DNA of 64,000 nucleotides, taken from Spisula solida (taxonomy: Eukaryota > Mollusca > Bivalvia > Venerida > Mactridae). This document shows positions 47,327 to 60,500 of this stretch, piece by piece (position 1 is the first letter of the stretch; each line of letters opens with the position of its first letter). Location: contig OX365948.1 in the NCBI GenBank assembly GCA_947247005.1, positions 41,172,601 to 41,236,600 of the forward strand, read 5' to 3'. The notes beneath the pieces were generated by a model. That model did no database searches. It worked only from the letters and a program-made list of their open reading frames with translations, and was not told where the DNA came from. The position numbers and the translations under genes were made by a program.

Positions 47327-47368
47327 AAGCAGAGACTATAGATAACATCTTATCTATAGTCTCTGCTT
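47327..47368. repeat. Perfect 19-bp hairpin with 4-nt loop
   Basis: AAGCAGAGACTATAGATAA, loop CATC, then its exact inverse. Not followed by a T-run on either strand. Confidence 0.95.
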
Positions 47369-48249
47369 TAAGTCAGCTTTAGTCCTAGTTACAATACCAT
47401 AAACATTTCATCTGCAAGTTTGTTTCTTCAATTTCTCAATTTATTTCTTGTCAGGATTTATCCTGATTCACATGTGGATAGCCCAATGGCATTAAAGAAC
47501 ATTTCATGCCTAACTTAAGAATCCAACCCATGCATTCCAGATAAAAGTTTAATGTTCAAACAACATAGTTGGTCAGCCTTGTATTGGTTAATAGAAATAC
47601 ACGTACACAAGTTATTCCATGAGTTAATGTCATTTTTCCAGTGTAGTTGAGAAGTTATACGAAGAAAGAAAATTCTCCAAACGGAGGACAATGACAATGA
47701 TTTCACTAATACAGACATACTGTTAATAAATGGACTATTCTAACCTTGGTTCCGATCTAATGCTGAAGAATAGTGAATCATTCTTACACACACACGTTCA
47801 CACCGAGTACAAAATAACACAACAACTGCAAAACTACAGGATACAGGAAATGTTGTTCTAATACGTCATCAGTATATGTTGAACCTACCAAACCATAATG
47901 ATCACACAATGGTGTCCAGAAAACAAACAGGCTGATCAGTGATGGGGATTGCGCAGGACTGTTTCATTTTAACCAAATTTTGTGTTTCTGTTTCTGAAAA
48001 AACTGAATAATCAAGAAATAGACCAAAATATATTGTGGCCGAAAAACGGTGAAATTGGTTAATTTTTAATAATAACACATGCAAGAAGTACTAGGTGAGA
48101 ATAGTCAAACCTATGTCCAGTAGTTTGTAGATAGTTTCTATTGGATGCTATACAGGTTTTCACTGGTGTATGCACTTGTATAAAGGTTTTCATTGGTTTA
48201 CATGCTTGCTACACAAGCCCTGAAGTTGGTTTAAGACTGCAGGACAGGC

Positions 48250-48377
48250 ACAGGTAACTGTATCATTGATTACGAGTAAAAAAAAAATGTTTATAAATTT
48301 ATTTTATCTTAGATATTATAAATTTCATAAAAATGTTTTTTTTAGTTTACTCTTTAATTATGATACAGTTACCTGTA
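48250..48377. repeat. Fold-back element, about 128 bp, AT-rich
   Basis: ACAGGTAACTGTATCAT then TGATTACGAGTAAA on the left pairs with TTTACTCTTTAATTATGATA then CAGTTACCTGT on the right; inner TTTATAAATTTATT and ATTATAAATTTCAT also pair. Confidence 0.8.
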
Positions 48378-49124
48378 CAGATAGGAACAGGTAATAGCAA
48401 TTTGTAAAGTGTTTTGCAACCATTGAAAGGATTTGGTACCTGTTCAATATAGCAATTATGGTTAACATTACTGATATATTATGAACAACAGTTCCTATAT
48501 ATGTACGGTACAAGCGGACATATTATAAAATATCATCAAATGAAAGTTGTTACACTTCAAATATGAGTTTAATACCATTCATCATACAAAGTATAAAATG
48601 AAAATAAATAGTAAATTGTACAATCGTTTTGTGCAAACTCACGTCAAAATAGACAAAATTACCAGCAAATGTCAATAGTTTCTGTTAAACTGAAACCTTT
48701 ATCAGGAGAACATGCATGGACGCAAGCAATGTTTATACAATTTTATAATCAATTGGAATGCCTAAGAAATACAAATGAATCATGTGACGTTTTCGATAGG
48801 ACCATACTACAAAAAGCTACAGAACCAGTTAGAAACAAGATATCGAGGAAATTATTGACTCAAATAGTTATATTTTCGTTTCATATAAATGTTTCATATT
48901 AATTATTGAACTGTTATGAAATATATTGTTAATGAATCAAAGCACTGAATACATGTTATCAATATGCTGGTATTTTGCTATTCAGATTCACATTTTTGCA
49001 CAAGATCCGTCCGAGACAAATCTATATGTATATATATACAACCAGACTATGAATTATAATGTTTATATATAATTATATACACTTTTCTTTAAAAGTATGT
49101 TTATTGTAAGAAACAACACAGAAA
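48378..49124. other. Non-coding stretch
   Basis: A 77-codon plus-strand open frame at 48669-48902 has no recognisable similarity and no splice or promoter support. Confidence 0.35.
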
Positions 49125-49400
49125 TTAACAAGAGCTGTTTGTAAAACATGTATGCCCCCATGGCAGCCCAATAGTCAGAAATGGTAAAGATCACAGTGAC
49201 CTTGACCTTTGACCTACTGACCTCAAAATTGATAGGGGTCATATGCTGTTCCTGACCAACCTCCAAGTAAGGTTTGAAGATCCTAGGTAGAAGTGTTCTT
49301 GAGTATTGAACGGAAACCATTTTATACGACCGACCGACAGGCCAACAGACACGTGCAAAGCAATACACCCCCTCATCAAAGATGGGGGGCATAAAAATCA
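49125..49400 (-). mobile_element. GGGGGCATA-family element, inverted copy
   Basis: ACATGTATGCCCCCATGGCA at the left and GATGGGGGGCATAAAAATCA at the right; inside CACAGTGACCTTGACCTTTG and TTTGAAGATCCTAGG. Same family as 13663, 18128 and 19150. Confidence 0.8.
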
Positions 49401-50190
49401 GTTTTGTCTGAAACAGCCAGATTACATAATGCCCCAAATTTTCATCACTAAATCTTATATCAAAGCTTGACCAATTCATCATTAGTGAATGCCCCCACCT
49501 ATTGATTGATAACTCAAAAGTTATTTGACCCAATGTATAGGTGTTTGATCTATTTCTCTTTAATTTATAGATGTTTGACCAACATCATCTATAATTTAGA
49601 GATGGTTGACCTTTTTGATTGAAATTTATTTGTGTTTAACCTATTCCTCCTTAATTTATGGAATATAATACTGATAATCAGCACACTGTTATTCAAAAGG
49701 TTTTATTTAACATTAAACTCTTTGCACTTGAAATTAACAGAAATGTCAAAATTGGATCCTTTTTCATATGACTATTGTAACATGAATAAGTATAAATAAT
49801 CTATCAAGCAAATGTATTACTAACATTGAATAGAAATATCTGGCTTGTAAGAACAAACCCATGTAATCACACCATATGACTATAGTACCATATTTTATAG
49901 TGATGTCAGCGAAGTAACAAGATGTCTTAAGGGTAACACGATGCAATACAATGAAATGATCAAGTTAATATTAAGAATGTAGCATTATGCTTGAATTCTA
50001 AATGATTGTTTTGTCACATACAACTTGGTTGCTACGATAAAATTTTGTATACGATAAAAATCAATGATTTAACTGTTCACGCCAAGCATAGTTTATTATG
50101 CATGCATAAAAAGCACTTGAGTTTCTGTTCTCCAAAACATTGAATTCTTTGAAATCCCTTACTGAGAAAACGCTTTACAGCAAGGGAATA
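49401..50190. other. Non-coding, weak 60-bp repeat at 49530-49670
   Basis: TTAATTTATAGATGTTTGACC recurs in degenerate form three times; otherwise nothing. Confidence 0.4.
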
Positions 50191-50194
50191 TGTT

Positions 50195-50408
50195 ACTGCA
50201 ATGAAACATGTTACAGCAAGGAAACATGTTACAGCAAGGAAACATGTTACAGCAAGGAAACCGTGTTACAGCAAGGAAACCATGTTACAGCAAGGAAACA
50301 TGTTACAGCAAGGAAACCGTGTTACAGCAAGGAAACCATGTTACAGCAAGGAAACCGTGTTACAGCAAGGAAACCATGTTACAGCAAGGAAACCGTGTTA
50401 CAGCAAAA
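50195..50408. repeat. 17-19-bp minisatellite, about 12 units
   Basis: GTTACAGCAAGGAAACATG and GTTACAGCAAGGAAACC.TG alternate. The unit contains no stop in any forward frame, which explains three overlapping open frames of 73-112 codons. Confidence 0.95.
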
Positions 50409-51438
50409 ATCGACAGCGATGATGATAATGATGACATTGATGAAGAATGAGATATTGCACGCAGGTGACATGTTTTAGTTTACGAGAGTGTTTCATATTG
50501 CAAATCTACAATCAACATGTGACGTCCTATAATTCACATGTCACAACATCACAACACGCAATCACACATACTTATCAAAAGATGAAAAACTTAAATACAA
50601 TTTCTAAAGACTACAATTGAAAGTCTTTATCAACAATATAAAAGATTTAAGCATACATAGCGCTGTAATGCACAACACTGCCAAATACATTTATATTTTA
50701 CTTATAGATACACATAGTAATATTAAGTAGTAACATAGTAAAAAGTAGTTACAAACACACAAATTGATCATCATTTCCTTCAAACACAGTTTCCCTCTCT
50801 TTCTCAATCTCCTATATCTCTGGAATTTCCATAAATAGTAACAATTTACAGCACAGTTCATTGAAGCTGTTCCTTTGTACACTATGCTTACTCAGTAAGT
50901 CTCATACAAATTGGCAGAAGTGATTGAACACAAAACAATATTAATTACTATAATCCAGTGTACGAATGTGTTTAACACATTTTACACAGAACAATTTGTC
51001 ATAGTTTATGCGTGTCTTGTTACAATATCTATGCAGAATGCCATGCCTGCTGACTATAGTATCCAGGTGGCACAAGGGTTGTGAATTAGCCTGTAATTAG
51101 TTTACAGAATTTTTCCCATAATGCCACAAGCAAAATGGCTGCCTCAAATCTGATGTAAGTTTGGTGTATAAGTTAATGTAAGTCCAAATTGAAATATTTT
51201 CTGGCATATTTACAAATATTCACTATTACAGAAGAAAATGTACACACTCATTGAGCACAAAATCCATGCTCTATTAATAGTAACACTTTGTACACACATT
51301 TCAAAGTTATAAAGCCACTTCACTATTTCTAGGTTGTGATTTCACTTTACTTCTGCGTACAAGTGATGTGGTGGTACTGTGGGTTCCAAAATCAAAATCG
51401 GATTTGAGGGCCGCATGACGTTCCTGCATGGCTGACAG
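50409..51438 (-). other. Probable 3' untranslated region and flank of the LAR gene
   Basis: Directly downstream of the LAR stop codon on the minus strand. No polyadenylation site could be chosen with confidence; several candidate hexamers exist in this AT-rich DNA. No other gene seen. Confidence 0.45.
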
Positions 51439-51507
51439 TCAGTTTGCATAGTGGTCAAACGATCCTAAATATTCAAGAGCAGCTCTGTAGCAAAACTGGT
51501 ATTGGTC
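51439..51507 (-). CDS. Lar: LAR terminal coding exon
   Basis: [20 protein letters not shown], then AN and a TGA stop at 51439-51441. Type IIa phosphatases end within a few residues of this point, so the C-terminus is complete. The acceptor is TGTTTCAG. The exon continues into a 3' untranslated region of unknown length to the left. Confidence 0.95.
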   Translation of the reverse strand, partial: DQYQFCYRAALEYLGSFDHYAN

Positions 51508-54500
51508 CTGAAACAAGGAAGCATCATAAATTAGTCACTACATATATGTATACTAGGATCCCATGGAAGTGGACGTAAATAGACAGTCAGGTGATCAACC
51601 TAAGAACACATGTTTAATAAATGGTAGATCAATAGACATTGTGTAAGCAATATTCTCACATAATTTTGAATCAGCCAATGAAAACACGTTTTATAAATGG
51701 TAGATCAATTGACATTGTGTAAGCAATATTCTCACATAATTTTGAATCAGCATAAGAAAACATGTTTTACATACAGTTGTCAAATAGACACTAATATTGT
51801 GTATGCAATAATTGAATCAATAATTCATAGACATAATTGAAACAGGCTCATAAACAAGATCAATTGCATTGACATCCAGTTTAGCTACATTGTAGTTAAA
51901 CCAGTTAACACAATGTTGTGTAACGGGTTGTCCTAGTGTCAGGATTATGTGTTTCCACATGACCAAATTATAGTCGGCTTTGAAGAAACTAAATTAAACA
52001 TTGATAACTAGTAATGCAGCCAAAGGATGCCGATGCCGCCACCTGCCATCAACCTATGTCAAGGGCCGCCACTTGCCATCAACCCATGTCAAGGGCCGCC
52101 ACTTGCAATCAACCCATGTCAAGGGCCACAACTAATAGTCCTAGGAGGTTTGACGACTGTTGCTCAAATACTTTCAGTATTATTTGTGTTGTTCTTTCTC
52201 CAATCTGAGGCCGTACACACAGATGGGTAAGGGAAAACCTATATGCCCCAAAATATCTCATAGGCACATAAAATGAGCAGATTTTGTACAGGAAACTTAC
52301 CTCTGTTTGCACCATAGCAGGTCTTTGTGTTCTGAGCATTTTCACAGTCTGGAACATGTCGACGACGCCCTCGTACCTCATCCTCTCCAATACAATACTC
52401 AATGTGATAAACACACCAGTTCTCCCGACACCAGCACTGAATATATAAATATACAATATGTTTTAATGTATAACAAAACAAATTCCATACACAAACACGA
52501 AACACAGATTTCTAGAGCTTTTGACAATTAAGTGCAACCCGTCTAGAGTAACTATTTGGGAAACACACCAAGTTTGGATGCTGCGCAGAGGTTGTTGCTC
52601 TGGAGAGTGTATCTACACTCTATAGTAAATGGTTCATTCTGGAACAAAATGATTATGTTGCTGAAGAGGTTGTTGTTTTGTGGAGTGCCACTCTGTAGAG
52701 GTTGCACTCCACTCTGTAGAGTTTGCACTCCACTCTGTAGAGGTTGCACTCCACTCTGTAGATGTTGCACTCCACTCTGTAGAGGTTGCACTCCACTCTG
52801 TAGATGTTGCACTCCACTCTGTAGAGGTTGCACTCCACTCTGTAGAGGTTGCACTCCACTCTGTAGAGGTTGCACTCCACTCTGTAGATGTTGCACTCCA
52901 CTCTGTAGAGGTTGCACTCCACTCTGTAGATGTTGCACTCCACTCTGTAGAGGTTGCACTCCACTCTGTAGAGGTTGCACTATCTTCTTCAGATTATGTT
53001 ATATCAATAAACGATGGGAGTACAATATCAGGTAACATTTGTTATGCTTGGCGGAAAATACTGCAAATTTTTTGAGCTTTCAAAAAAGAAAATGAGATTC
53101 TATGCAGATGTATATTTTGACTTCATGAACTAGCATTTTCTGACAATAATCCCTACCTGCAATGTACAGTGATAGGTCCTTCTTGTCCAAACTGTTCCTT
53201 AGTTTTGTGAACTTGACCAATGAAATCAATGAAGCCTTCACCAGATTTTGGAACACCTTGCTCAGGCCAGTCGGTAAACTGGAACTGACGTATGGTCCGA
53301 GATTGGCCATCCTGTGAAATTTAACAGTAAATCAATTAGATGTTTGGCATATACACTGACACTAACTTCACTACATTTGACATATTGCAACTTTTTCATA
53401 GCATATTAGTTAATAGGAAAATTGAACAAAAAGTATGATTTTTTTTATGTATTTTTTGACAGCCCATTATCAAAATAACTGTTATATATACACATACAAT
53501 GTATCATAAATATTTAATAATGAATAAAATGTATTCGAGATTGCTAATAAATACAGCTTGACATTGTCACCTAGTCACCTTAATATTAATAGGGGTATTC
53601 TACAAGGCTATGTCAATTAAGGACCATACACCTTTGAACTTTTATAACAGATAGAAAACCAACAAGACAAACGGACAAGACACGTCCAAAGCAACCTAAT
53701 TTCACTTCTTCAAAGGGGAGATAATAAATGAGTTTTGTTGATTGACTATACATACTCTGGCATCTGTGACCTTGAATTCACGCAGAATATACTGTGGCAT
53801 GTTGTATTCCGCCATCGGGTCAACGACGAAATATTGGTAGCGTGCCGATCTCTCGCTTGGCCAATACTGATGACATTTCTCCTGTAAAAAACAACGTCAT
53901 TTTATATACTTTAAATATATTGAATATTATGACTGTCTCTGACACACATGTAGCATCACAAATAGTGATGGAAAAATGTTTCTAGGTAATACGTTAAATT
54001 ACCGATTATGTAAGAGATCAATGCCAAGCATAGCCTTTATTTGCTGTCAGCTTTCTGCTAAAATATTGCAAGCATATGAGTGCCTCCACCGGTATTTGAA
54101 CCCGGTAGGCCAGATTAGATGACAAGCGCTCTAACTACTGAGCTACAGAGGCGAACATTTAACTAGTAGTCAAATAGGAAACCAGTAAGATTAGAGCATG
54201 TCTAACGTGAAACAGACTACTGCTTCAATGGCTTAAACACAGCCTAATTTATTAAGTGTTCAAATACTCACCAACAAACAAGACTGCGTTCAATAAACGC
54301 TTATGCCCCCTGTGGAAGCCTTGTCCATAAATAAGTCTAAGTCCAAAATTAGGTCAAGGTGACGGTCAAAATGGGGTTAGGTGATACAGGCGTGTGGAGA
54401 GTGTTCATACCCAACATCCATGCAAGTATGAAAGCTTTGTAGCAAGCCATATTAATGCGAGAAGAAACGGTCAATTTGGGTTAACCAGGACGGACGAACG

Positions 54501-57500
54501 AACGGACAGGTGAATCACTATATGCCTCCCCATTTATCGATAGGGGGGCATAAAAACAGGTCATCACTGACCCCATCCATCGAGGGGTTAACAGGTTCCA
54601 GCTACATAACTGTTGGAGGGCTGCACTGTAGAGATTGTACTGTATAGAAGATACTTCTAACTGTGTGTATATGGGGTAAAGGGTTTATTCATGGATCCAT
54701 TTACACAGGTTATAAGGCAATACAGGTTATACATGGTTCATACAAAATTTTCAAACCAAAATTCAAGGACTTTTCAAGGTTGAAACCAAATTCAAGGACT
54801 TTTCAAGGCCTGTGCGAACCTTGTTATATGGTGACACTATTACAGGTTAAACGGTACTTACCCTCCCCATTTCTCTAAGTTTGGTCAACATGACGATAAT
54901 GGTTGAATTGTGTTCCCATAACATTCTCCAAAAATCTTCGGTAGTATCCGCCAGTGGACCTTGTGTTGCTACGTAAGCCTTGCGGTATCGGTAACCCTGG
55001 AAACATAACAATTATCTCAGTAAGTTAATTAGTTCAAAGTTTTCTTAATTGCTGTAGAATTGTTAAGTAGGTTTCTTCTCAATAGTCTTTGGTTTTTGTC
55101 ATGAAAAATCACTAATTGTTAGTGAAATTAAACACGCTTTTAAAATATTTACACTTAGTTGCCATAGCAACGAATCCACAAGCAATAATTTGTGTCAAAG
55201 ACGGAACAAATATAGTAACAAATGGTATGTCTGGAGATTGCAGTAAAATGTCATTAAAACAATGTTCTAAATGGATGTACACCGAGATAAATGAAATCAT
55301 TGAAATGTTTTGACATTTTGTATTTCCCCCTGATGATTAAGCCATGTATATTGAGAGTAAACAGACTGTCTTTGGCATTTTGATGATTACAGTGCGCATG
55401 TTACAGTGTCAACGACCTTTCGTACCAAGAAAACCGTGTTAACAGTCATTCTAGATTGTACCAATTAATGCAATAAGGGTTTTTGACGTACATCTCCCAC
55501 AAAATGCAACAACTCAGGCAACAGTTATGGGACTAAAATATTCGACAATATGCACAACTGGGCTTAGTATTCATTATAAGTTTCGTTAAAATCGGACCAG
55601 TGGTTACGGAGAACAAGCTTGACAAACATTGTGACATCCATCCAGACAGACAGATATCCAGTACAAAATCAATGTGTCTCTCCCAATATATGTGTGGGAG
55701 ATATAATTATGTTTTATACGTTGGTGACTGAATTAGCCTTGCAACTTTAAGTCCTACAAACAATTATTTTATTTCTTACGTTTATAAAGCTGGCATTGAT
55801 GTAATCTGAGCCGTCGACTCCTCGAATAGGCTGTAACGCTACTCTCGTAGATTCATCTGTAAAACAAACAATACCGTACATATAATACAACATGGAACAC
55901 ACACGTAGTCAAGTAAATATGTATTATCTTTACAGTCAAGTCAGGCAATCAGGTGGATACAAACACACCTCATTCCAATAAGCAACACTGCCAACTTGAC
56001 TCATTGATCGGCAGTAAATTTACAGTCAGCAGAAGGGTCGCATGTCCGATATATATAGACTGTAACTTGCTACTTTACTGGACTTCATTAATGTACAATA
56101 AAACTTAAACACAGCTACTTGTGACCAGCTTGGTTTAAGATTATTATACATCGATTTTCTCAGCAATTTGAAGACGTGGTTGAATGTCCTAAACTCGTTG
56201 TCTAGGAATGAACTGTCCACCAGAGCCGACAACTTCTTCCAACAAGGAGGAGATGGTTGTAGCCAATACCAAAATATCTCCAACAAAGGGCAATAACTCA
56301 TCTGACCTAAAACTCCTAACCATATGCTTAACAAAACTTGGTATCAAATAATCTTGTGAAGTTCCATTGAAATCTGATCAGTGGTTAAAGGAGAAGTGCG
56401 TACACACTTTGTGACATCCATACATCCGGCCCCGATCTCCCGAAACATCTCAATCTGAGTTAAATCTCATCTCAAATATTACCTTGTGTCCTTAAGATAA
56501 TATCCATGGGAGGCTGGACTCAAAATTTGCATCACAAAACAGAAAACTTTAAAATTTAATAAGCTTGAACCAATAATTATATCGTAAATTCTGACTCTGG
56601 TTTGAGTAAAATCTCAACTTAAGGCGAGATTTCTACTTGAGATGCTTCGGGAGATCGGGCCCCGGACATATAGATAATTCAATATGTCTTCCCAATAAGT
56701 GTCCCTCATTATATATGGGAGACATAATTATCCCATGCTTTCCTGCAGTTCTAAATACTTTTAATCATTGAAAAGAAAATTGTTAAGAACTGTCTTTAAA
56801 TCCAACTAAACGAAAAAAATTGGGTGAGGGTAGACAACAAATCACTAGAACTAAGTAAAGACAATACAAGAGTTATCCTACTTACATGGTAAAATATTGA
56901 CTAGTCTATTTTTGAATTTGTTCACGGGTAAATTAGCACTAACAAATCTGTTGGGGCTGGCTTTCATGTTGGCAAGTCGCTGAAATATAATAGTAATGAT
57001 GATATAACAATAACACAGAATAAAATTACAGCAAATAAAACCAACGTAAAATAATTATCATTGACGGGTTAATTAATTATCATCAATTTCATCAATCATG
57101 AAATCATGGATCAAATTCTCATGATTTATCTACCTTCGAGTATGAAACAAAAGGTTTCCCTTCCAAAGTTGGCGCTCCACTCATTTCAGACCCCAGAAAA
57201 TTAGAATTTTCACCAAAAGTTCCACCTAAATTTGAAGCTCATGAAAACAATCTTGTTTCAACAGTATTTTACATTAACCTTTTCTGATATTTCCAATAAA
57301 GTTGGCATCTGTTTTCACTCAGGTAGAGAGAATAAATAAACATCAATTAATCAAATTAAAATGAAGCACAAATTCACATTTAATATATTTGAAAGATGCA
57401 TTAAACTTCATATGTTTAGTCTAACTAGTCAGAAAATCATTCGTACAACATAATGCAATACATATCGTCTATAAAAAACTGAACATATAAAATAATGTGA

Positions 57501-60500
57501 GACCATTTCTATTAAGATATTAAAATTATGTAACAAGCCACAAGTATGTGCAGCTGAGACAGGTGTGTACATTCAATAAAGGCGTACATTATTCAAACAA
57601 ATAAAATAATTTTATATGTATATTCAGAAGTGCCTGTTAAATGTTATATACAAAATATTTAATATCAAATACAGGCATTGTACTAAATTAAGTAAGAAGA
57701 TATGGTAGAGAATATTAAATAGACATTTTACTTAATTAAGTAAGGACATATAGTAGAGTTTTATTTATCTATTCATCTAGCTATTCTTTATGAATAGATG
57801 CTTGACTATAAGGGTATTTAAATAAAAGCGTAGTCTATGTCATTTAGACAAACCTTATAGAATGATTTGTTTTGTCTAACCCTATCTGTGAACAACATAT
57901 TAGACTTAAAGGTTAAGCTTATGTATGATTTATTATATTTTATTGTGATATTGGCGTTAATAAATCACTGGCTTAGAACAAGGTTGTAAGTACAAAAATG
58001 CTATTTTAAGAAAACATGAAATAACTGTCTGTTAACTACTCTTTATTTATGGAAAAACATCAATTTTCAACTTCATTTTGGTCAACATGACCTGTTCTGA
58101 TTTTTACAAAAATTGGTTTGTTAGAAGAACCTTGTGATGCAGATTTTTTAAATTATGTATGGGTCTTATAAGGTGGTAAGTAGCACTCACGACCTTAATC
58201 TTCTAAGCCAGCGAAATGTTGAAACAGATTTAAACATATCACCCAATCAGACTGTTTGACTACTCAAATAGTTATAGGAGACATTTTCATGGATATGTCT
58301 ATTGATGCTAATCCAACATTTTTCTTTTGGCGATAACCATGGCAAACAAACATGAGAATGGCTGTTGTGATGGTAATCTAATAGGGGGAGAAGTCGTTGG
58401 AACATTTATGAAGAAATTTTTTTTCACTCGAAACAGTTAAATAGACATGGAACGTAAGCGACTGTTCAATATGGTTAAATGTATTTATACATGTATATGT
58501 ACTAACCTTGAACTCTAGCTCCATGCCAGTGACAGTTTCTCCCGGTTCCGGTTGGGTTAACTTCTGTATGTGCGGGGACAGACTTCTCGCCGGAACTTCC
58601 GTATTTCCGCAAGTTACAGCTTCTAATAGAGCATCATGGATAAATATATATTGGTCTTCCGTCTGAACCATGTAGTTCCGTTGTGCACGTAAGCAAGTCA
58701 CATGGCCATAAATGTCAACCGTCTTCTCATGTTTGATTCTCTCAAGCATTGCGTCTATGACTATGAAAGCACCAGTCCTTCCAACCCCAGCACTGTAAAA
58801 TCAAATCACTTACAAATAACGTAAAATCGTTAATTTTTTTTTTAATATATATTTTATTTCTGATTGGGCAACAGGCTTGGCCTATATTAATGTTAATTCG
58901 CTAGTAGTTAAAGAGTTTAAATGTTCATGATTTTTAAAATTCAGAAAGAATTACATACTGTTGTTAAACCGCCATTGTTCTTGTTCGCGAACATTAAATT
59001 TTTGTGAACTTACTGGTTACGTGAATTTAGTGAAAATGACTCCCTCAAGAAACTTTCAGATTTTACAGAAAATTAGCAATCCTTTTTCATGGAGACCAAG
59101 ATAATTTAATTTTCATCAATTTGTCAACAATTTTCCAGTCAGATTAAACCAGTTTACTGCAAATCTCTTATTTATGTTCCTCGCGGCGAATTCATAAATC
59201 TGCATACATTACAAAATAAACTTTCAAAATATTTAAAATCTATCATGGAACCTACGACCGCAAATTCAAAATTCATGATATGTGTGTGTTACTAAAATTT
59301 GCAAAATAAAGATCACTAATTGTTTTACAGTAAAATCATTAATATTTGTGGTGGATTTAATTTTTGGATTTCATGGTTCATCTCAACCATGAAATCAAAA
59401 CCCCAAAATTAATGTACCAACAAATATGTGAAAATAAAACGAACGTTTACAGCGACTGCCATATCATTTTTGTTCTTGAAATCTTATATCCACAATTAAT
59501 GTCCCCTCAACATAGTCTTTTTTGTACCAAAACCCCGAATTTCATCCATCCAAATTAAACAATTTTACAGTATTGACGAATACGAACCTGCAGTGACAGA
59601 TGACTGGTCCGGCATCTGGGGGGTTTGCAGCCTTCACTCTACGCATAAACATCAGTAATGGTGTTGGGTGGTCCGGTACGCCATGATCCGGCCAAGCAGT
59701 AAACTGGAACTGACGAACCTCTCGTTTCTCAGGTACACCATACTAAAAAACAAACAAGTATATTAGAAACACCATACTAAATGGCGAACAAGTTTATTAG
59801 AAACACCATACTAAATTACAAACAAGTATATTAGCAACATAAGTCAATTATACATTGAATTAAGGCATTGCAAGGTCTAGACAGGCAAACAAAGAAATGA
59901 TTTAGATTGTATAGTTTATATTTAACTCAACAGAAATGTCTGCAGGTTATAAATATTGCATAATAAGGTTTGAAGAAATAAATCAGAAGGTCGTGACTAA
60001 TTTAAACAGAAATTAAAGTGTCTGCGCGGATTTCTATTTCAATTGACGCCGCAAAATATACATTAATATGGACATAAACTACAACACAGACAATATATAT
60101 ATCGTATAGTCAGACAAGGGGTCCGTTGCCTAAGCAAAGCACTACGGAGCGCCTTCATTCAGTGACTTCCCGTTCAATCAAATATAGAAGGCATTGATTA
60201 CTTCCCGTGGAAAGCGCTACATAGCGCTCACTGATGTTAACAGTCTTAACGTCTAAAAAATTGTTTGTTTCTGATATCCTGACCTTGAGCCTTAGAAATT
60301 GACACTGGGACCCCAACTTTTTTATACTCAAATAAGTACATCAGGCAACATGCAAAAACTATAGCAGTACCTGGCCCCAATCTCCCGAAGCATCTCACGT
60401 AGAAATCTCAACTCAAATTGAGATTTTGCTCAAGTCAAGAGTATAAATATGAGATCATTCTTAAGTGTTATGCTCAAACTATTTACTGTAATAAACTCAG

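Noticed and set aside
48669..48902. 77-codon plus-strand frame
   Set aside because: No similarity recognised, no splice or promoter signals, AT-rich composition like its flanks.
50140..50478. Three overlapping plus-strand frames of 73-112 codons
   Set aside because: The 17-19-bp unit has no stop in any forward frame, so all are by-products.
52552..53075. Long frames on both strands (LQSGVQP..., LCRGCTP..., ALHSVEV...)
   Set aside because: They come from a 21-bp intronic minisatellite; length is a multiple of three, and the sequence is spliced out of LAR.
57125..57240. Minus-strand open stretch ([20 protein letters not shown]...) ending in a GTAGAT donor, between two LAR exons
   Set aside because: Its phase does not fit between exons 58507-58792 and 56886-56979, which join perfectly without it, and no good acceptor gives a multiple of three.
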